A stretch of 64,000 nucleotides of DNA, taken from JARIHD01 sp041743655 (lineage in GTDB: Bacteria > Patescibacteriota > Saccharimonadia > Saccharimonadales > UBA4665). Made by a program: the position numbers and the translations under genes. Under the pieces are notes generated by a model that was given only the letters and a program-made list of their open reading frames with translations, did no database searches and was not told the DNA's origin. This document shows, piece after piece, positions 22,795 through 32,172 of the stretch; positions within the stretch are counted from its first letter, which is position 1, and every line of letters begins with the position of its first letter. The stretch is taken from NCBI GenBank assembly GCA_041743655.1, contig JBGTMJ010000004.1, positions 13,892 to 77,891 of the forward strand, read 5' to 3'.

Positions 22795-23862
22795 CTATTG
22801 CGCGATAAAGACTCGGGGCTTATCTTTAGTCCGCAATGGATCGATGTAAGTGCTAGCGGGCTTAAACTTAAAGGATATGTGTGAAGCGTGCACCTTATTG
22901 CCGGTCATTTCCCTAAGCTTAATAATCTCAAGGCTGGTACCAGTGTTCACAACGCCAGATACTCCTCCCGCTTGTAGATTAAACAGAGCATCTATCACTT
23001 GAGGTGGCAAATCACGATCCGACTGCCCGATAGCAAACCCATAGTCTCCGCCAATCTCGCGTGTTGCCATATCATCAGAATATTGCTTAGCCAGGGCAGT
23101 AAAGTCTTCGCCAGCTTGCAAACGGCGATATATATCCTCTGCCCGGCTGTGCGTAGCAGTATCAAGGCTGGAAACCACTTTCTGAGCAAGCATCTGCTGC
23201 TTAAGCTCACGTTTGAAGTCATTAACCGACCAGCCCCAGAACTCTTTGAGCACATCTTCAAATACCTGGTCATTACTGCCAAGACGATTTTGGTTACGTA
23301 CAAGCCTTATGGCGTCTGACAGTTCACGGTCGGTAACTGATATGTTATTCTTCTCAGCTATTTGTTTGATATAGGCGTCGTCAAGTACCCTGGCCATGGC
23401 CCGCTTGCGGAACTCTTCTAGCTGCTGACGGCCGGACTCATTGGTAAAATCGACTCTCTGTTGTGTCTGGTAGTAATGAATATAGTGGCGTAATTCAAAT
23501 AGATAGTTTTCGTAGGCAACATACCGTGGCCCTGCTTTGGCTATAGGGAACGGCACGACTTGCGTAATCCGGTATACAAAAGATGAAGTCGTCTGGAATC
23601 TGTACAGTGCCAGCAAACAATAGGCAAAGAACGCTATAAGCACCACAGTAAACAGCGCCGTTGAAATGACGACAACTCGGTGTGCGGAATGTTTAAGGGG
23701 GTAGATGTATTTACGGGCACTCGATAGCACTTCTTCACGGTGTTCAGCCACCGTCTCATTAGTAATCCTGGGCAGGCCCTGAATAGCTTGCTCAAGGGAA
23801 TCCTCGGGTTTCGTGCGGCGCAACGGTCGCTTACTCAAAATACGTTTAAGCTTGGCTTTCAT
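22795..23862 (-). CDS. Membrane-anchored parvulin-type peptidyl-prolyl isomerase
   Basis: A 355-residue protein. A basic cytoplasmic tail (residues 1-65) is followed by one transmembrane helix (VVVISTALFTVVLIAFFAYCLL), a SurA-like N-terminal chaperone region (DDAYIKQIAEKNNISVTDRELSDAI) and a PpiC rotamase domain (DFTALAKQYSDDMATREIGGDYGF, LFNLQAGGVSGVVNTGTSLEIIKL). It should fold exported proteins on the outer face of the membrane, perhaps including pilus or wall proteins. It overlaps the PH-domain gene upstream by 17 bases, so the two are coupled. Confidence 0.85.
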   Translation of the reverse strand: MKAKLKRILSKRPLRRTKPEDSLEQAIQGLPRITNETVAEHREEVLSSARKYIYPLKHSAHRVVVISTALFTVVLIAFFAYCLLALYRFQTTSSFVYRITQVVPFPIAKAGPRYVAYENYLFELRHYIHYYQTQQRVDFTNESGRQQLEEFRKRAMARVLDDAYIKQIAEKNNISVTDRELSDAIRLVRNQNRLGSNDQVFEDVLKEFWGWSVNDFKRELKQQMLAQKVVSSLDTATHSRAEDIYRRLQAGEDFTALAKQYSDDMATREIGGDYGFAIGQSDRDLPPQVIDALFNLQAGGVSGVVNTGTSLEIIKLREMTGNKVHASHISFKFKPASTYIDPLRTKDKPRVFIAQ

Positions 23863-24391
23863 TCTCTTCTAATTCTAGCTCTTGTGGTTCGTTATAGGGG
23901 CTTGCGGATATTCCCTGCTTTCGCAAAACCTCCAGTAACTTTTTTTGAATCTTAGCAGGATGATGTATCTCATGAATAACCAGGTCGCCCACAAATGTCT
24001 GCATCATAATTGTACCAAATCCTAACAGTGTTTCTTGCAGTCCGGCAATCTGATAGTTGACCATCTGTATCTGGTTAAGGCCCATATCAATAACGCTACG
24101 CTCAAAAAATCCTTTTTGGGTGACTTGTATCAACCGTTTGTCGGTGACGATAAAAACGCTGAAATACCAGGTGATCCACGATGGGAGAAAAAGCAGCCCA
24201 CCAAGTACTAAGCCACCCAGAAGCCCTAGGAAATATACTACATAGCTGGGGTAAATGAGTGATGGGATCGTACCCAATAAAAGAGCCAGCATCCCTACTA
24301 TTAATCCACGGCGCATCACTACCGGGTGCTTGCGGAAGACGAAAAGGACCTCTTCGTCTTCGAATTGGTCAGCAAAATACTTATGACCCAT
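23846..24391 (-). CDS. Bacterial PH-domain (bPH2, YdbT-like) membrane protein
   Basis: A 181-residue protein with two hydrophobic helices (GLIVGMLALLLGTIPSLIYP, VVYFLGLLGGLVLGGLLFLP) followed by a PH-like beta domain (WYFSVFIVTDKRLIQVTQKGFF, LLGFGTIMMQTF). The VTDKRLI pattern is the usual mark of this family. Role unknown; membrane or envelope association is likely. It is the first gene of a pair with the PPIase. Confidence 0.75.
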   Translation of the reverse strand: MGHKYFADQFEDEEVLFVFRKHPVVMRRGLIVGMLALLLGTIPSLIYPSYVVYFLGLLGGLVLGGLLFLPSWITWYFSVFIVTDKRLIQVTQKGFFERSVIDMGLNQIQMVNYQIAGLQETLLGFGTIMMQTFVGDLVIHEIHHPAKIQKKLLEVLRKQGISASPYNEPQELELEENESQA

Positions 24392-24493
24392 ATGCGTATT
24401 GTACCAGTGTTATCTCCAAAAGTCTGTTACCTAGGCTTGCCTGCTTAGGTTGTCTTCAGGAGTGTAACTAATGATTGCGATAAGTTGCTAAGA

Positions 24494-24568
24494 TGGTGCC
24501 CCCACCACGATTCGAACGTGGAGCTTCTCCTTAGGACGGAGCTATTTTATCCGTTGAACTATGGGGAC
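24494..24568 (-). tRNA. tRNA-Arg (anticodon CCT)
   Basis: Acceptor GTCCCCA/TGGGGGC, anticodon arm GCTCC-GTCCTAA-GGAGA (anticodon CCT), T-arm CCACG-TTCGAAT-CGTGG, discriminator A and encoded CCA. It reads AGG. Confidence 0.92.
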
Positions 24569-24598
24569 AAGTAGCAGAGATGTTTCTACTGTATGGAT

Positions 24599-25108
24599 CT
24601 ACCTACGTTCGCGCGGCTGTGTAAACCTATCGCGTACGCTTTCGTATTCTACCAGTTCGCTATCACTAAACCAGTGAGTGATCTCCTTCTCTGCCTCTTT
24701 TGGTTCAGCAGATGCATGGAGCAAATTGGCTATACCCCGATTGACAGAAGCAGCCTGTCCATAGGTGACATGGGCATAGTCACCACGGATAGTGCCGGGC
24801 TGTGCTGACTTCGGCTCAGTTGGGCCAACCATCTTACGTACAAGCTCAACAGCCTCAACGCCCTCCAGCACCATGGCTATGACAGGGCCTTCCTGCATAG
24901 TGGCCATTTGGTCTTCAAAGATCTTATCGCCTTTACGGGTCTTGAGCGTACCAATACCCTCATAATGTTGAAGGTAGTGCTCATAGTCGGGTTGCAACAT
25001 TTTGGCGCCTACTATCTTTAGGCCAACACGTTCAAAGCGGGCAAGAATCTCACCTACGATGCCACGCATCACTGCATCTGGTTTAAAGACAATCAGTGTT
25101 TTTTCCAT
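24599..25108 (-). CDS. ndk: Nucleoside diphosphate kinase
   Basis: Transfers the gamma phosphate between nucleoside triphosphates and diphosphates. The start EKTLIVFKPDAVMRGIVGEIL and the segment VRKMVGPTEPKSAQPGTIRGDYA are typical. The catalytic His lies in GIANLLHASAEPKEA (usually NxxHGSD), with Ala-Ser instead of Gly-Ser. Length 169 is longer than the usual 140-150, with an extra charged C-terminal tail. Confidence 0.92.
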   Translation of the reverse strand: MEKTLIVFKPDAVMRGIVGEILARFERVGLKIVGAKMLQPDYEHYLQHYEGIGTLKTRKGDKIFEDQMATMQEGPVIAMVLEGVEAVELVRKMVGPTEPKSAQPGTIRGDYAHVTYGQAASVNRGIANLLHASAEPKEAEKEITHWFSDSELVEYESVRDRFTQPRERR

Positions 25109-25206
25109 GAAATTCCTTTTTCGTTTACTTGCTAGATGGAGCTATTGTAACAGATGGAGCTATATCCCTCTACCCCAGTGTTGTGACAAAAGGGTACAAT
25201 AAGGAC

Positions 25207-26151
25207 ATGTTATTCAGTAAAGCTAAGACAGATTTTTTGGAATATTTGGAAATTGAACAAAATCGTTCGCAAAAAACAGTCCAAAATTACGACCATTACC
25301 TTACCCGGCTGGTAGATTTTGCCGGTAACGATATAAAAATCAGCGATATCGATCCTGAACTTATACGCAAGTGGCGCCTCTGGCTTAACCGCCTGGGCAC
25401 AAACGTATCGGATGAGCTGGGCAAAAGTACGCAGAATTACCACTTAATTGCTTTGCGTAGCTTCCTGAAATTTTGTGCTAAGCGTGACATCCCTGCCCTT
25501 TCAGCCGATAAAATTGAGCTGGCCCACACTAAGCGCAAGCAGGTAACTTTCTTAAACGAGGAAGAGATCAAAAGGTTATTTGAGCAACCTGATCTCAACA
25601 AGCCCTCGGGTCTACGTGACCGGGCTATACTTGAGCTGCTTTTCTCAAGTGGTTTGCGTGTTTCGGAATTAGTCGCTTTGGACCGCGACCATATCAACCT
25701 GAAGAGACGGGAGTTCATGGTTCGGGGCAAAGGCCAGAAAGACCGGCCTATATTTATCAGCCCAGCAGCTGCAAGCTGGCTAGAGCAATATATTACTAAA
25801 CGTCAAGACAATACCCGGCCGTTATTTGTGCGTTATAGCGGCAGCAAAAGCATTGATTTGAGCGGTAATTATCACCGGCTCACTGCTCGCAGCGTCCAGC
25901 GTCTGGTAAGCCGCTATGCGCTGCTCGCAGGCATTACCAAACATGTCAGCCCTCACACGATGCGCCATAGCTTTGCGACAGATTTATTGATGAACGGGGC
26001 TGACCTTCGCTCAGTCCAGGCAATGCTCGGCCACAGCAACATTGCGACTACGCAGATATATACGCATGTTACCGACCCACACCTCAAAAGCATACACGAA
26101 CGCTTTCACAGCAATCAGAGTGATGACACCAATCTTTATAAAGACGGCTAG
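25207..26151 (+). CDS. xerD: Tyrosine recombinase, Xer type
   Basis: A 314-residue recombinase. The SAM-like N-terminal domain (FLEYLEIEQNRSQKTVQNYDHYL) and the catalytic residues are visible: Arg in SSGLRVSELVALD, Lys in RGKGQKDRPI, HxxR in HTMRHSFATDL, His/Trp-position in LGHSNIATT and Tyr in QIYTHV. I use the ATG at 25207; TACAAT ends 8 bases before it, pointing to a leaderless transcript. A longer frame from 25129 has no support. It is probably the chromosome-dimer recombinase, since no mobile element adjoins it. Whether XerC or XerD cannot be told. Confidence 0.88.
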   Translation: MLFSKAKTDFLEYLEIEQNRSQKTVQNYDHYLTRLVDFAGNDIKISDIDPELIRKWRLWLNRLGTNVSDELGKSTQNYHLIALRSFLKFCAKRDIPALSADKIELAHTKRKQVTFLNEEEIKRLFEQPDLNKPSGLRDRAILELLFSSGLRVSELVALDRDHINLKRREFMVRGKGQKDRPIFISPAAASWLEQYITKRQDNTRPLFVRYSGSKSIDLSGNYHRLTARSVQRLVSRYALLAGITKHVSPHTMRHSFATDLLMNGADLRSVQAMLGHSNIATTQIYTHVTDPHLKSIHERFHSNQSDDTNLYKDG

Positions 26152-26204
26152 TATCCCTCCGCCATACACCTTTCATTCCTCACTAGACTTGTGAGAGGAG
26201 CGAA

Positions 26205-26315
26205 ATGAACAAAGGGCCCAGCAAGCAAGTACAGGTCTACAGAATTAGTATCCGCATAACCTGGTTGGAGTCCCCTTTGGGTGCTTTTTGCAAGTGTGCT
26301 ACACGGATATACTAG
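26205..26315 (+). CDS. Possible small protein (36 residues)
   Basis: GAGAGGAG sits 4 bases before ATG 26205 and the frame runs to TAG 26313-26315 (MNKGPSKQVQVYRIS, then RITWLESPLGAFC). The ribosome-binding site is better than that of many real genes here, but the residues show no family and the gap between the two convergent genes is short. It may equally be a chance frame. Confidence 0.25.
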   Translation: MNKGPSKQVQVYRISIRITWLESPLGAFCKCATRIY

Positions 26316-26326
26316 TGTTCTATATG

Positions 26327-27451
26327 TTAGGGGTTGTTACAGAGACGGCTAGGTGTCGGAACCGAATCAGCGAGAGGGGTTTGAACTAATCCACCGATAG
26401 CGGTATTGTTGTAGAAACCATCCATAACCGCATACCGCTTACAAATGTTATCGGTAGTCTGGATAGCATGGTCAGCAAGCTGGTTCTGGGATGTAGACCG
26501 TAGTGGAATACTGACTTGGATACGACGCAGTACATCCCCTGCTTTACCAGTAACGTCAACAACTGCTTGGGTGTCTTTAAGCTTAAGGGGATTACCTACG
26601 GCATCTGTCGCGACTACTTGCAGACTAACCTCTTGATAGAGAGAAGTAATACGCATATAGTAGCTATCTTGAGCGAGGCTAGCAACATCAATGGTCAGAT
26701 TGCAATCAGTGCTAGTGCACGGCATACCAACAAGACTATTGGCAGCACCTCCTGCGTATGTCAGCAGTGGAGATCCCCCAGTAGAAAACGGAACCGCGAA
26801 TGTTGTCATAGTGCTACTACGCAAAGTGTCAATCGTCAGGTTTGGAGCTGATACAGGAACCAAATCAAAGCGCAAGACTCCGTAGTCACAGTCGTTTGGC
26901 CAGCCAGAAACTGGCGAAAAAACGGTAGCGGTAGCGATCGGACAACCAGAGGCAGAGCTTGCACCACCTGTCTCTGAGTGCACCTTGAGTTCTATTTTAC
27001 TGATAGGAGCAATCATACCATCGGCAGAAACCACTGGTACAACAATGGCCGTGGAACCCACGCTATTATAGTTAAGACTTTTTGGTGTAACGTCAACTAA
27101 CAAACAGCTATATTTAATATCACTGCTTGGGTCTAGATCTGGATTAATACTGGCGTAGAAACTAGCAGGCCTGGTAACCGTACATTCAGTCTTGCTCTGT
27201 AGTGGCGTGCCACCGACGATAGCACTCTGAAGAAGCTCGCGCGCATCATTCACCCCCGACTCTGCAGCGTAAAATGCCTGGGTACTTAACTGCCGGTCAA
27301 GCGTTTGGCGTTGGTTCCGACGGGATAACTGTGCAAAGCCAAACACAATAAGACTTATGATGATCATGAGCACCATTGCAGTCATAATAGAAATTATGCC
27401 TCTTTGCGAGTGACGAAGCTTTGTATGAGAAGTGAGGTGTAAGTCGCTCAT
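26327..27451 (-). CDS. PilX-type minor pilin or pilus assembly protein
   Basis: A 374-residue protein with a basic start and one hydrophobic helix (GIISIMTAMVLMIIISLIVFGFAQLS), then QAFYAAESGVNDARELL, the PilX N-terminal signature. The remainder is a beta-rich extracellular domain (LTIDTLRSSTMTTFAVPF). Minor pilins of this kind prime fibre assembly and may present tip adhesins. It is the last gene of the pilus cluster. Confidence 0.8.
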   Translation of the reverse strand: MSDLHLTSHTKLRHSQRGIISIMTAMVLMIIISLIVFGFAQLSRRNQRQTLDRQLSTQAFYAAESGVNDARELLQSAIVGGTPLQSKTECTVTRPASFYASINPDLDPSSDIKYSCLLVDVTPKSLNYNSVGSTAIVVPVVSADGMIAPISKIELKVHSETGGASSASGCPIATATVFSPVSGWPNDCDYGVLRFDLVPVSAPNLTIDTLRSSTMTTFAVPFSTGGSPLLTYAGGAANSLVGMPCTSTDCNLTIDVASLAQDSYYMRITSLYQEVSLQVVATDAVGNPLKLKDTQAVVDVTGKAGDVLRRIQVSIPLRSTSQNQLADHAIQTTDNICKRYAVMDGFYNNTAIGGLVQTPLADSVPTPSRLCNNP

Positions 27452-27460
27452 GTTTAATCC

Positions 27461-28150
27461 TTATTGTACTCTTTTTACGACGGTTGTGGTAATGTCTGAT
27501 ACTGCACAAAACTGCGTACCTGCGTTAAAATTTTTGCACCTCACGTCGTCGTTTGACAGAGACGTACTGGTCAAGTTTGACGAGCAATCACCAGCTGAGG
27601 GGCTACATAGTAAATCATCGTCCCCGTACACAACCCTAATACTGACTTTATAAAGGTTACCCGGAGAAATATCATCCACCTGCAATTTGGAGAGACGCAT
27701 ATTGGGCGCCAGAAGTTCACGGTCAATACTAGGTATGGAGGCGTCCATAGACTGTGCTGCCGACCCGTTCGAGCAGCTAGGAAGTTCTCGTACCACAAGA
27801 GCATGAGGCTTTTGGGTCGGAGAAGGATTATCCGACAATTGGTAGCCAAGTTGGTAACTATATTGTTGACTACCTATGCAAAAAGCATAGCTAGTACCCG
27901 CTGTATGGGGTGGTAGTGGAGTCTCTGTCACGTTACCACTAAACTGGATACCTTGCGAGATCAGATCAACTACGGTCCTAGCGGTATTCTGGACATTCGC
28001 TTCAGTAACGCCCTTGTAGTAAACACGGGTGAGCTGCAGAATAGCCGTAGTGATACCCAGCAGCACTACTCCAAATACAATAGTAGCAATCATAAGCTCC
28101 ATAATGGTAAACCCACTTGCATGTCGCAATTTCTTTTTGCTAAGTCGCAT
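27461..28150 (-). CDS. PilW-like minor pilin
   Basis: A 229-residue prepilin with the peptidase site SGFTIMELMIATIVFG (cleavage G/F, Glu at +5) and a long hydrophobic helix. The extracellular part has four Cys near its end (LLCSPSAGDCSS, CKNFNAGTQFC) that could form disulfides. It lies 9 bases upstream of the PilX-type gene. Confidence 0.8.
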   Translation of the reverse strand: MRLSKKKLRHASGFTIMELMIATIVFGVVLLGITTAILQLTRVYYKGVTEANVQNTARTVVDLISQGIQFSGNVTETPLPPHTAGTSYAFCIGSQQYSYQLGYQLSDNPSPTQKPHALVVRELPSCSNGSAAQSMDASIPSIDRELLAPNMRLSKLQVDDISPGNLYKVSIRVVYGDDDLLCSPSAGDCSSNLTSTSLSNDDVRCKNFNAGTQFCAVSDITTTVVKRVQ

Positions 28151-28152
28151 AT

Positions 28153-28593
28153 TTACTGATAAGCCCTATATTTAATTTCCAATTTCCTATCGTCGCTACG
28201 AACACCCTTCCAGGTACTTTTAATGGTAAAAGTATTGCCAGATTCATTAATCGTCAGGTCAAAGGCCGGCTCACCGGCCAGCGGTGCGACACCGCTGGTA
28301 CCTACCGTACAAGCCGGAGGGTATTTGATAACCAGATTGGTAATACAGTATGGATTAGTAGCCCCGAATAAGGCGACAGGGTTTGTTGTCGAAAGGTTTT
28401 TTATCTGCTCAACCTGCGCTTCAACCAGCTTGAGTGCATTGACTCGCTCTTGCGCCTCGCGCGAATCTTGTAGATTACGGTTTGTGGCTACAAAAGCACC
28501 ACCTAAAACAAGACTGAGGACAGCTATAACTACAAACACCTCGACAATTGTATCGCCCCGATTATATAAACGCCTGAATCCTTTTAAGCACAT
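28153..28593 (-). CDS. PilV-like minor pilin
   Basis: A 146-residue prepilin-like protein. The N-terminus RGDTIVEVFVVIAVLSLVLGG has Glu at the expected place, but the cleavage site reads G/D rather than G/F, so processing by the peptidase is less certain. CITN...CTVG could form a disulfide. It overlaps the GspH-like gene by 10 bases. Confidence 0.7.
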   Translation of the reverse strand: MCLKGFRRLYNRGDTIVEVFVVIAVLSLVLGGAFVATNRNLQDSREAQERVNALKLVEAQVEQIKNLSTTNPVALFGATNPYCITNLVIKYPPACTVGTSGVAPLAGEPAFDLTINESGNTFTIKSTWKGVRSDDRKLEIKYRAYQ

Positions 28594-29459
28594 GTGATGT
28601 TGTCCTTTATATCTAAAGTGACTGATAGCTGCCGGTTAGAGCTGCCGATTGTTATGAGGCCAGACTGACCAGTAGTGCCGCTAACGAAACATATTTTTAC
28701 ACCAGTAGAGGGATTTCTTATGGCGGGGTCGTCGGCATCGCTAGCTATGAGCCGCTCATTAATCTTTTCGGCAGCCACTTTGGGGTCAACATTGGGGTCA
28801 ACATTGGGTGGCGTGTTAGCTATAGGCACAACATTGACACTTTGTGAACCAGAAATAATTGATGCACCATCGTAGGAAGCCAGGCTACTGACAAAAGCAA
28901 CTGCGACAATTGGAATGTTGGTCGCTCCATAGGAAGCATTCCTCACCGTAAGACCATAGAGCCGTTTGCCTGTTATTGAGGCGTCAGGTACATTAATATA
29001 ACTAGGACTCGTTCCCGGTGCGATAACGACAGGCTTTGCTTCAGCGTAGCTACGCACTTCTAGATCACTCGTAGGATCAGGTTTTTGCAGACCAGCAATG
29101 GTAAAAATACGAAATTCCTCTGTATTGCTCATACCATGGACTCCGAATTGCAGCGCTTTACCCAAGAATATACAGCCTTTATTTTCACCCTGCTCCTTGA
29201 TTACTACATCAGTAAGCGAAAGACCAGTCGAAGTAGCGCTACAGCTAAAGTTATCAGGATTAGGGTAATAGCCCGACCCGACATCATGTATGACTTGCTG
29301 AATCTGCGACTTTATATCCTGGACAGATTGCGAGAATTGAGTACGGTTCTGCCTGCCAGATAGAGTTGCGGCTACACTAACAAATAAGGCAGCTGATACT
29401 CCCAGCACGACAAGTGTCTCGACTATTGTAAAACCGCGAGCTTTAAAATCGCCCTTCAT
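28584..29459 (-). CDS. GspH/FimT-like minor pilin
   Basis: A 291-residue prepilin. From the ATG at 29459 it starts MKGDFKARGFTIVETLVVLG, with the peptidase site G/F and Glu at +5. The frame is open for another 34 codons upstream, but that part has no pilin leader features and overlaps the peptidase gene. The extracellular domain is beta-rich and carries a short direct repeat (PNVDPNVDPKV). Confidence 0.75.
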   Translation of the reverse strand: MKGDFKARGFTIVETLVVLGVSAALFVSVAATLSGRQNRTQFSQSVQDIKSQIQQVIHDVGSGYYPNPDNFSCSATSTGLSLTDVVIKEQGENKGCIFLGKALQFGVHGMSNTEEFRIFTIAGLQKPDPTSDLEVRSYAEAKPVVIAPGTSPSYINVPDASITGKRLYGLTVRNASYGATNIPIVAVAFVSSLASYDGASIISGSQSVNVVPIANTPPNVDPNVDPKVAAEKINERLIASDADDPAIRNPSTGVKICFVSGTTGQSGLITIGSSNRQLSVTLDIKDNITCA

Positions 29460-29502
29460 ACCTATCAGTATAGCATAAGCGGTTCGGCTGGTGCGGCGTA
29501 TT

Positions 29503-30315
29503 TTAGGCATACAGCAAACCACTGTACCAATCGATAATATTGGCACCAAACAATACAACAACTATGAGGCCGGCGATAAGAAACGGCCCAAACGGTAGCT
29601 GCGTTTTACGGTGTGCCTTGCCTTGTACGACCATGGGCACCGTAGCTGCAAGACCAGCCAATGAGGCCACAAAAAGCAGCAGGAAGCTTGGCACTACACC
29701 ACCAGCAAGCAGTCCCAATACAACCCCCAGTTTTACGTCGCCACCGCCTATCCATTTACCATTCGAAATCTGGAAAATCAGGTAGAATAGACCGCTTATT
29801 ACCAAGGCTCCGCTGGCTGCCGATAACGCCAGCTTCCAGTCACCTTCGTAGGCAGCAACGGACACGACATACACTACAGCCAAGGCGATCAGCGGAAAAA
29901 CAATCTTATCAGGCAACAAGAACCACCGCAAATCGTACACGGCCAGGGCCAGAAAGCCAACTAAAAAAACTAGCCATATCAGAAACGTATATAGCCCTAA
30001 GCCCTCAAAAGGCAGCGGCCAGAATAAATAAGACAACAGGTATGCAAGCGGCAACACCAGTTCAACCAAGGGGCTGTCTTCAATCTTCTTGTGGCAGTAA
30101 CGGCATTTGCCGCCAAGCACAAACCAGCTTATTATCGGGATGAGATCAGCAGCACTTAACGTATGATGACAATGCGTGCACTCGGACCGGCCGCGGACCC
30201 AATCCTTATTTGTATGCAAGCGCCACACCAGAGCATTGACAAAACTCCCCAAACACAACCCCAAAAGCGCTAGAGCGATTACAACCATTAGCGATATAGT
30301 AGCACAAAAAAACAA
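29503..30315 (-). CDS. pilD: Type IV prepilin peptidase/N-methyltransferase (A24A)
   Basis: PilD cuts prepilin leaders and methylates the new N-terminus. The 270-residue membrane protein has the N-terminal GSFVNALVWRL segment, the tetra-Cys zinc site (CTHC and CRYC), and the two catalytic Asp positions in YDLRWFLLPDK and GGGDVKLGVVLGLL. Seven to eight hydrophobic segments fit the family. It lies downstream of the major pilin terminator. Confidence 0.93.
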   Translation of the reverse strand: MFFCATISLMVVIALALLGLCLGSFVNALVWRLHTNKDWVRGRSECTHCHHTLSAADLIPIISWFVLGGKCRYCHKKIEDSPLVELVLPLAYLLSYLFWPLPFEGLGLYTFLIWLVFLVGFLALAVYDLRWFLLPDKIVFPLIALAVVYVVSVAAYEGDWKLALSAASGALVISGLFYLIFQISNGKWIGGGDVKLGVVLGLLAGGVVPSFLLLFVASLAGLAATVPMVVQGKAHRKTQLPFGPFLIAGLIVVVLFGANIIDWYSGLLYA

Positions 30316-30340
30316 AACAGGCTCCGTTTTCGGAGCCTGT
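30305..30340 (-). terminator. Terminator after the major pilin gene
   Basis: ACAGGCTCCG-TTTT-CGGAGCCTGT is a perfect 10-bp stem. On the minus strand it continues with TTTGTTTTTTT. It lies between pilA and pilD, so most transcripts would stop after the pilin. This is the usual way to make pilin in excess of assembly proteins. Confidence 0.9.
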
Positions 30341-30359
30341 TACGCAAACTAGATGTGTA

Positions 30360-30839
30360 CTAGCTTTCAACGCATTGTGGTGCGGTAGCTGAACTGGTTG
30401 TTTCAATCTGGAAACCAATCGATAAAGCGCGCGGGGAGTTAGCTCCAGAAATGCTACTACCGTTACATTTACGGTTTATGCCCACGGCATAGACACCCGT
30501 AACGCCCGCACCGGGCATGGTGTTAGTAACAGAAGCAGTAAAGCCGCTCTGGACTTTAGCAGAAGCTGGCGCTGAGCCGGCAACGCCGGTAACGGAAACG
30601 TCTCCGTTAGTGATCTGAACAAGCGTCGGCAATTGCCCGTTATTGTTGTTCGAAAACTCAGTAACAGCACCCAGGATGGATGATGCAGCACTTTTATACT
30701 GTGTATTACGCGAGTTACGCTGCAACGCAGGAACAGCCAGGAACACAATTAACATGATTAATCCGGCTATTGCGAGGACAATCAATACTTCGATAATGGT
30801 GAAACCACTGTCTTTACGTTTTTGAATTTTCTGTAGCAT
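30360..30839 (-). CDS. pilA: Major type IV pilin
   Basis: A 159-residue prepilin: leader MLQKIQKRKDSG, cleavage G/F, then FTIIEVLIVLAIAGLIMLIV with Glu at +5. The globular part has RNTQYKSAASSILGAVTEFSN and two Cys that could form the D-loop bond (NRKCNGS and TAPQC near the end). Its own promoter (30885-30913) and terminator mark it as the structural pilin. Confidence 0.88.
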   Translation of the reverse strand: MLQKIQKRKDSGFTIIEVLIVLAIAGLIMLIVFLAVPALQRNSRNTQYKSAASSILGAVTEFSNNNNGQLPTLVQITNGDVSVTGVAGSAPASAKVQSGFTASVTNTMPGAGVTGVYAVGINRKCNGSSISGANSPRALSIGFQIETTSSATAPQCVES

Positions 30840-30884
30840 TACAAATGCCCCCTTATTGTATATTTAAATGCTTATGCTAATGAC

Positions 30885-30913
30885 ATGATACGGGTACTGG
30901 ATCAAAAAAGCAA
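30885..30913 (-). promoter_or_regulatory. Promoter of the major pilin gene
   Basis: On the minus strand TTGCTT (30913-30908), a 17-base spacer and TATCAT (30890-30885) precede pilA, which has AAGGGGG as ribosome-binding site. Confidence 0.65.
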
Positions 30914-30945
30914 TAGTTTTTTTATGGCAAGCTCACCCCTGTTTA

Positions 30946-32166
30946 TTACGGTGTGAATGACTGCCCTGCCAGTCCATAGATCGGCAGCAACACAGCAGCC
31001 ACAATAATAAACGCCACGACGCCGAGGATGACCATAAGGACCGGCTCGATAATAGTTGAAATAGCTTTGACCTGGTCATCCACTTCTTTTTCATAATAGT
31101 CGGCAGTCTTACCCAGCATCTGTTCAAGCGAGCCAGACTGCTCGCCTATGCGTAGCATGTTTGGTACCAATTCCAGGAAATTGGGGTCATTCTGCAGAGA
31201 ATCAGACAAGGCTTTGCCGCCTTTTACCTTTTCGGAGGCCCGTTTGATAGAGGCTTCTACATGGACGTTGTTGACCGAATTAGCAGTAATCTCGAGCATC
31301 TGAATGAGGGGCACGCCACTGGCAACCAATGTGCCGCCGGTCCGGGCAAACCGGGCCATGTACATTTTTGTAAACAGCGGGCCAATAGGCCAGGCTTTCA
31401 TCTTGACCTTATCAACGATCTGCTTGCCACCAAGCGTACGGGCCCAGCGGCTACCAAATGCTACCGCAAGAACCAGCAGTATGGCTACCACCCACCAAAA
31501 ATGAATAACGAAGGTAGATATAGCCAGCAGGACTCGCGTAAGAAGCGGCAACTGCGCACCAGGAATACCCTCGTATAATATCTGCACTTGTGGCAGAACG
31601 CTCACGATCATAAACCCAAGCACCGCTGTCATAACCAGCAAAACAATAACAGGGTAGATCATGGCACCCCGGACTTTACTAATAAGCTCGGCGTCTTTTT
31701 CCTGCTGGAACGCCAGGCGTTCCAGAGCTTTATCAAGCGTACCAGAGGCCTCACCGGCAGCAATAAGGCTTATGTAAACTCTATTGAATGCCTGCGGGTG
31801 CTTAGCCATTGCTGTAGATAGTGTAGCCCCACCCTCCACGTCGGATATAACCTTGTTAATGACTACTTTGAGCGGCTTGCTGGTGGTCTGGTTGGTAACG
31901 CTACGCAAACTCTGTACCAGCGGCAAGCCGGCACTTATAAGGGTGGATAGCTGGCGAGAAAAGAGAACCTTATCTTTAATTTTTACTCTGTTCAGCCGTT
32001 TGCCTATAATGCCAGTCACAGCCTTTTCTGACAAAGCAATATCGACCGGTGACAAACCCTCTTTACGGATAAGCTTGGCAGCAGCAGCCTCGTTTTCGGC
32101 CTGCACCTCGGCTTTTATATACTGGCCTGTTGCTGAATCACGAGCTGTGTAGCGGAACGTAAGCAT
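30946..32166 (-). CDS. pilC: Type IV pilus inner-membrane platform protein PilC
   Basis: A 406-residue GspF/PilC-family protein with two tandem T2SSF domains, each with SRQLSTLISAGLPLVQSL-like (first) and ARTGGTLVASGVPLIQML-like (second) starts. Three hydrophobic helices are visible (VIVLLVMTAVLGFMIVSVLP, FVIHFWWVVAILLVLAVAFG, and the C-terminal one). It couples the PilB and PilT motors to the growing fibre. Confidence 0.95.
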   Translation of the reverse strand: MLTFRYTARDSATGQYIKAEVQAENEAAAAKLIRKEGLSPVDIALSEKAVTGIIGKRLNRVKIKDKVLFSRQLSTLISAGLPLVQSLRSVTNQTTSKPLKVVINKVISDVEGGATLSTAMAKHPQAFNRVYISLIAAGEASGTLDKALERLAFQQEKDAELISKVRGAMIYPVIVLLVMTAVLGFMIVSVLPQVQILYEGIPGAQLPLLTRVLLAISTFVIHFWWVVAILLVLAVAFGSRWARTLGGKQIVDKVKMKAWPIGPLFTKMYMARFARTGGTLVASGVPLIQMLEITANSVNNVHVEASIKRASEKVKGGKALSDSLQNDPNFLELVPNMLRIGEQSGSLEQMLGKTADYYEKEVDDQVKAISTIIEPVLMVILGVVAFIIVAAVLLPIYGLAGQSFTP

Positions 32167-32172
32167 TTTGTA

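Noticed and set aside
25129..25206. N-terminal extension of the Xer recombinase
   Set aside because: The extra residues resemble no recombinase, and a -10 element lies directly before the internal ATG at 25207.
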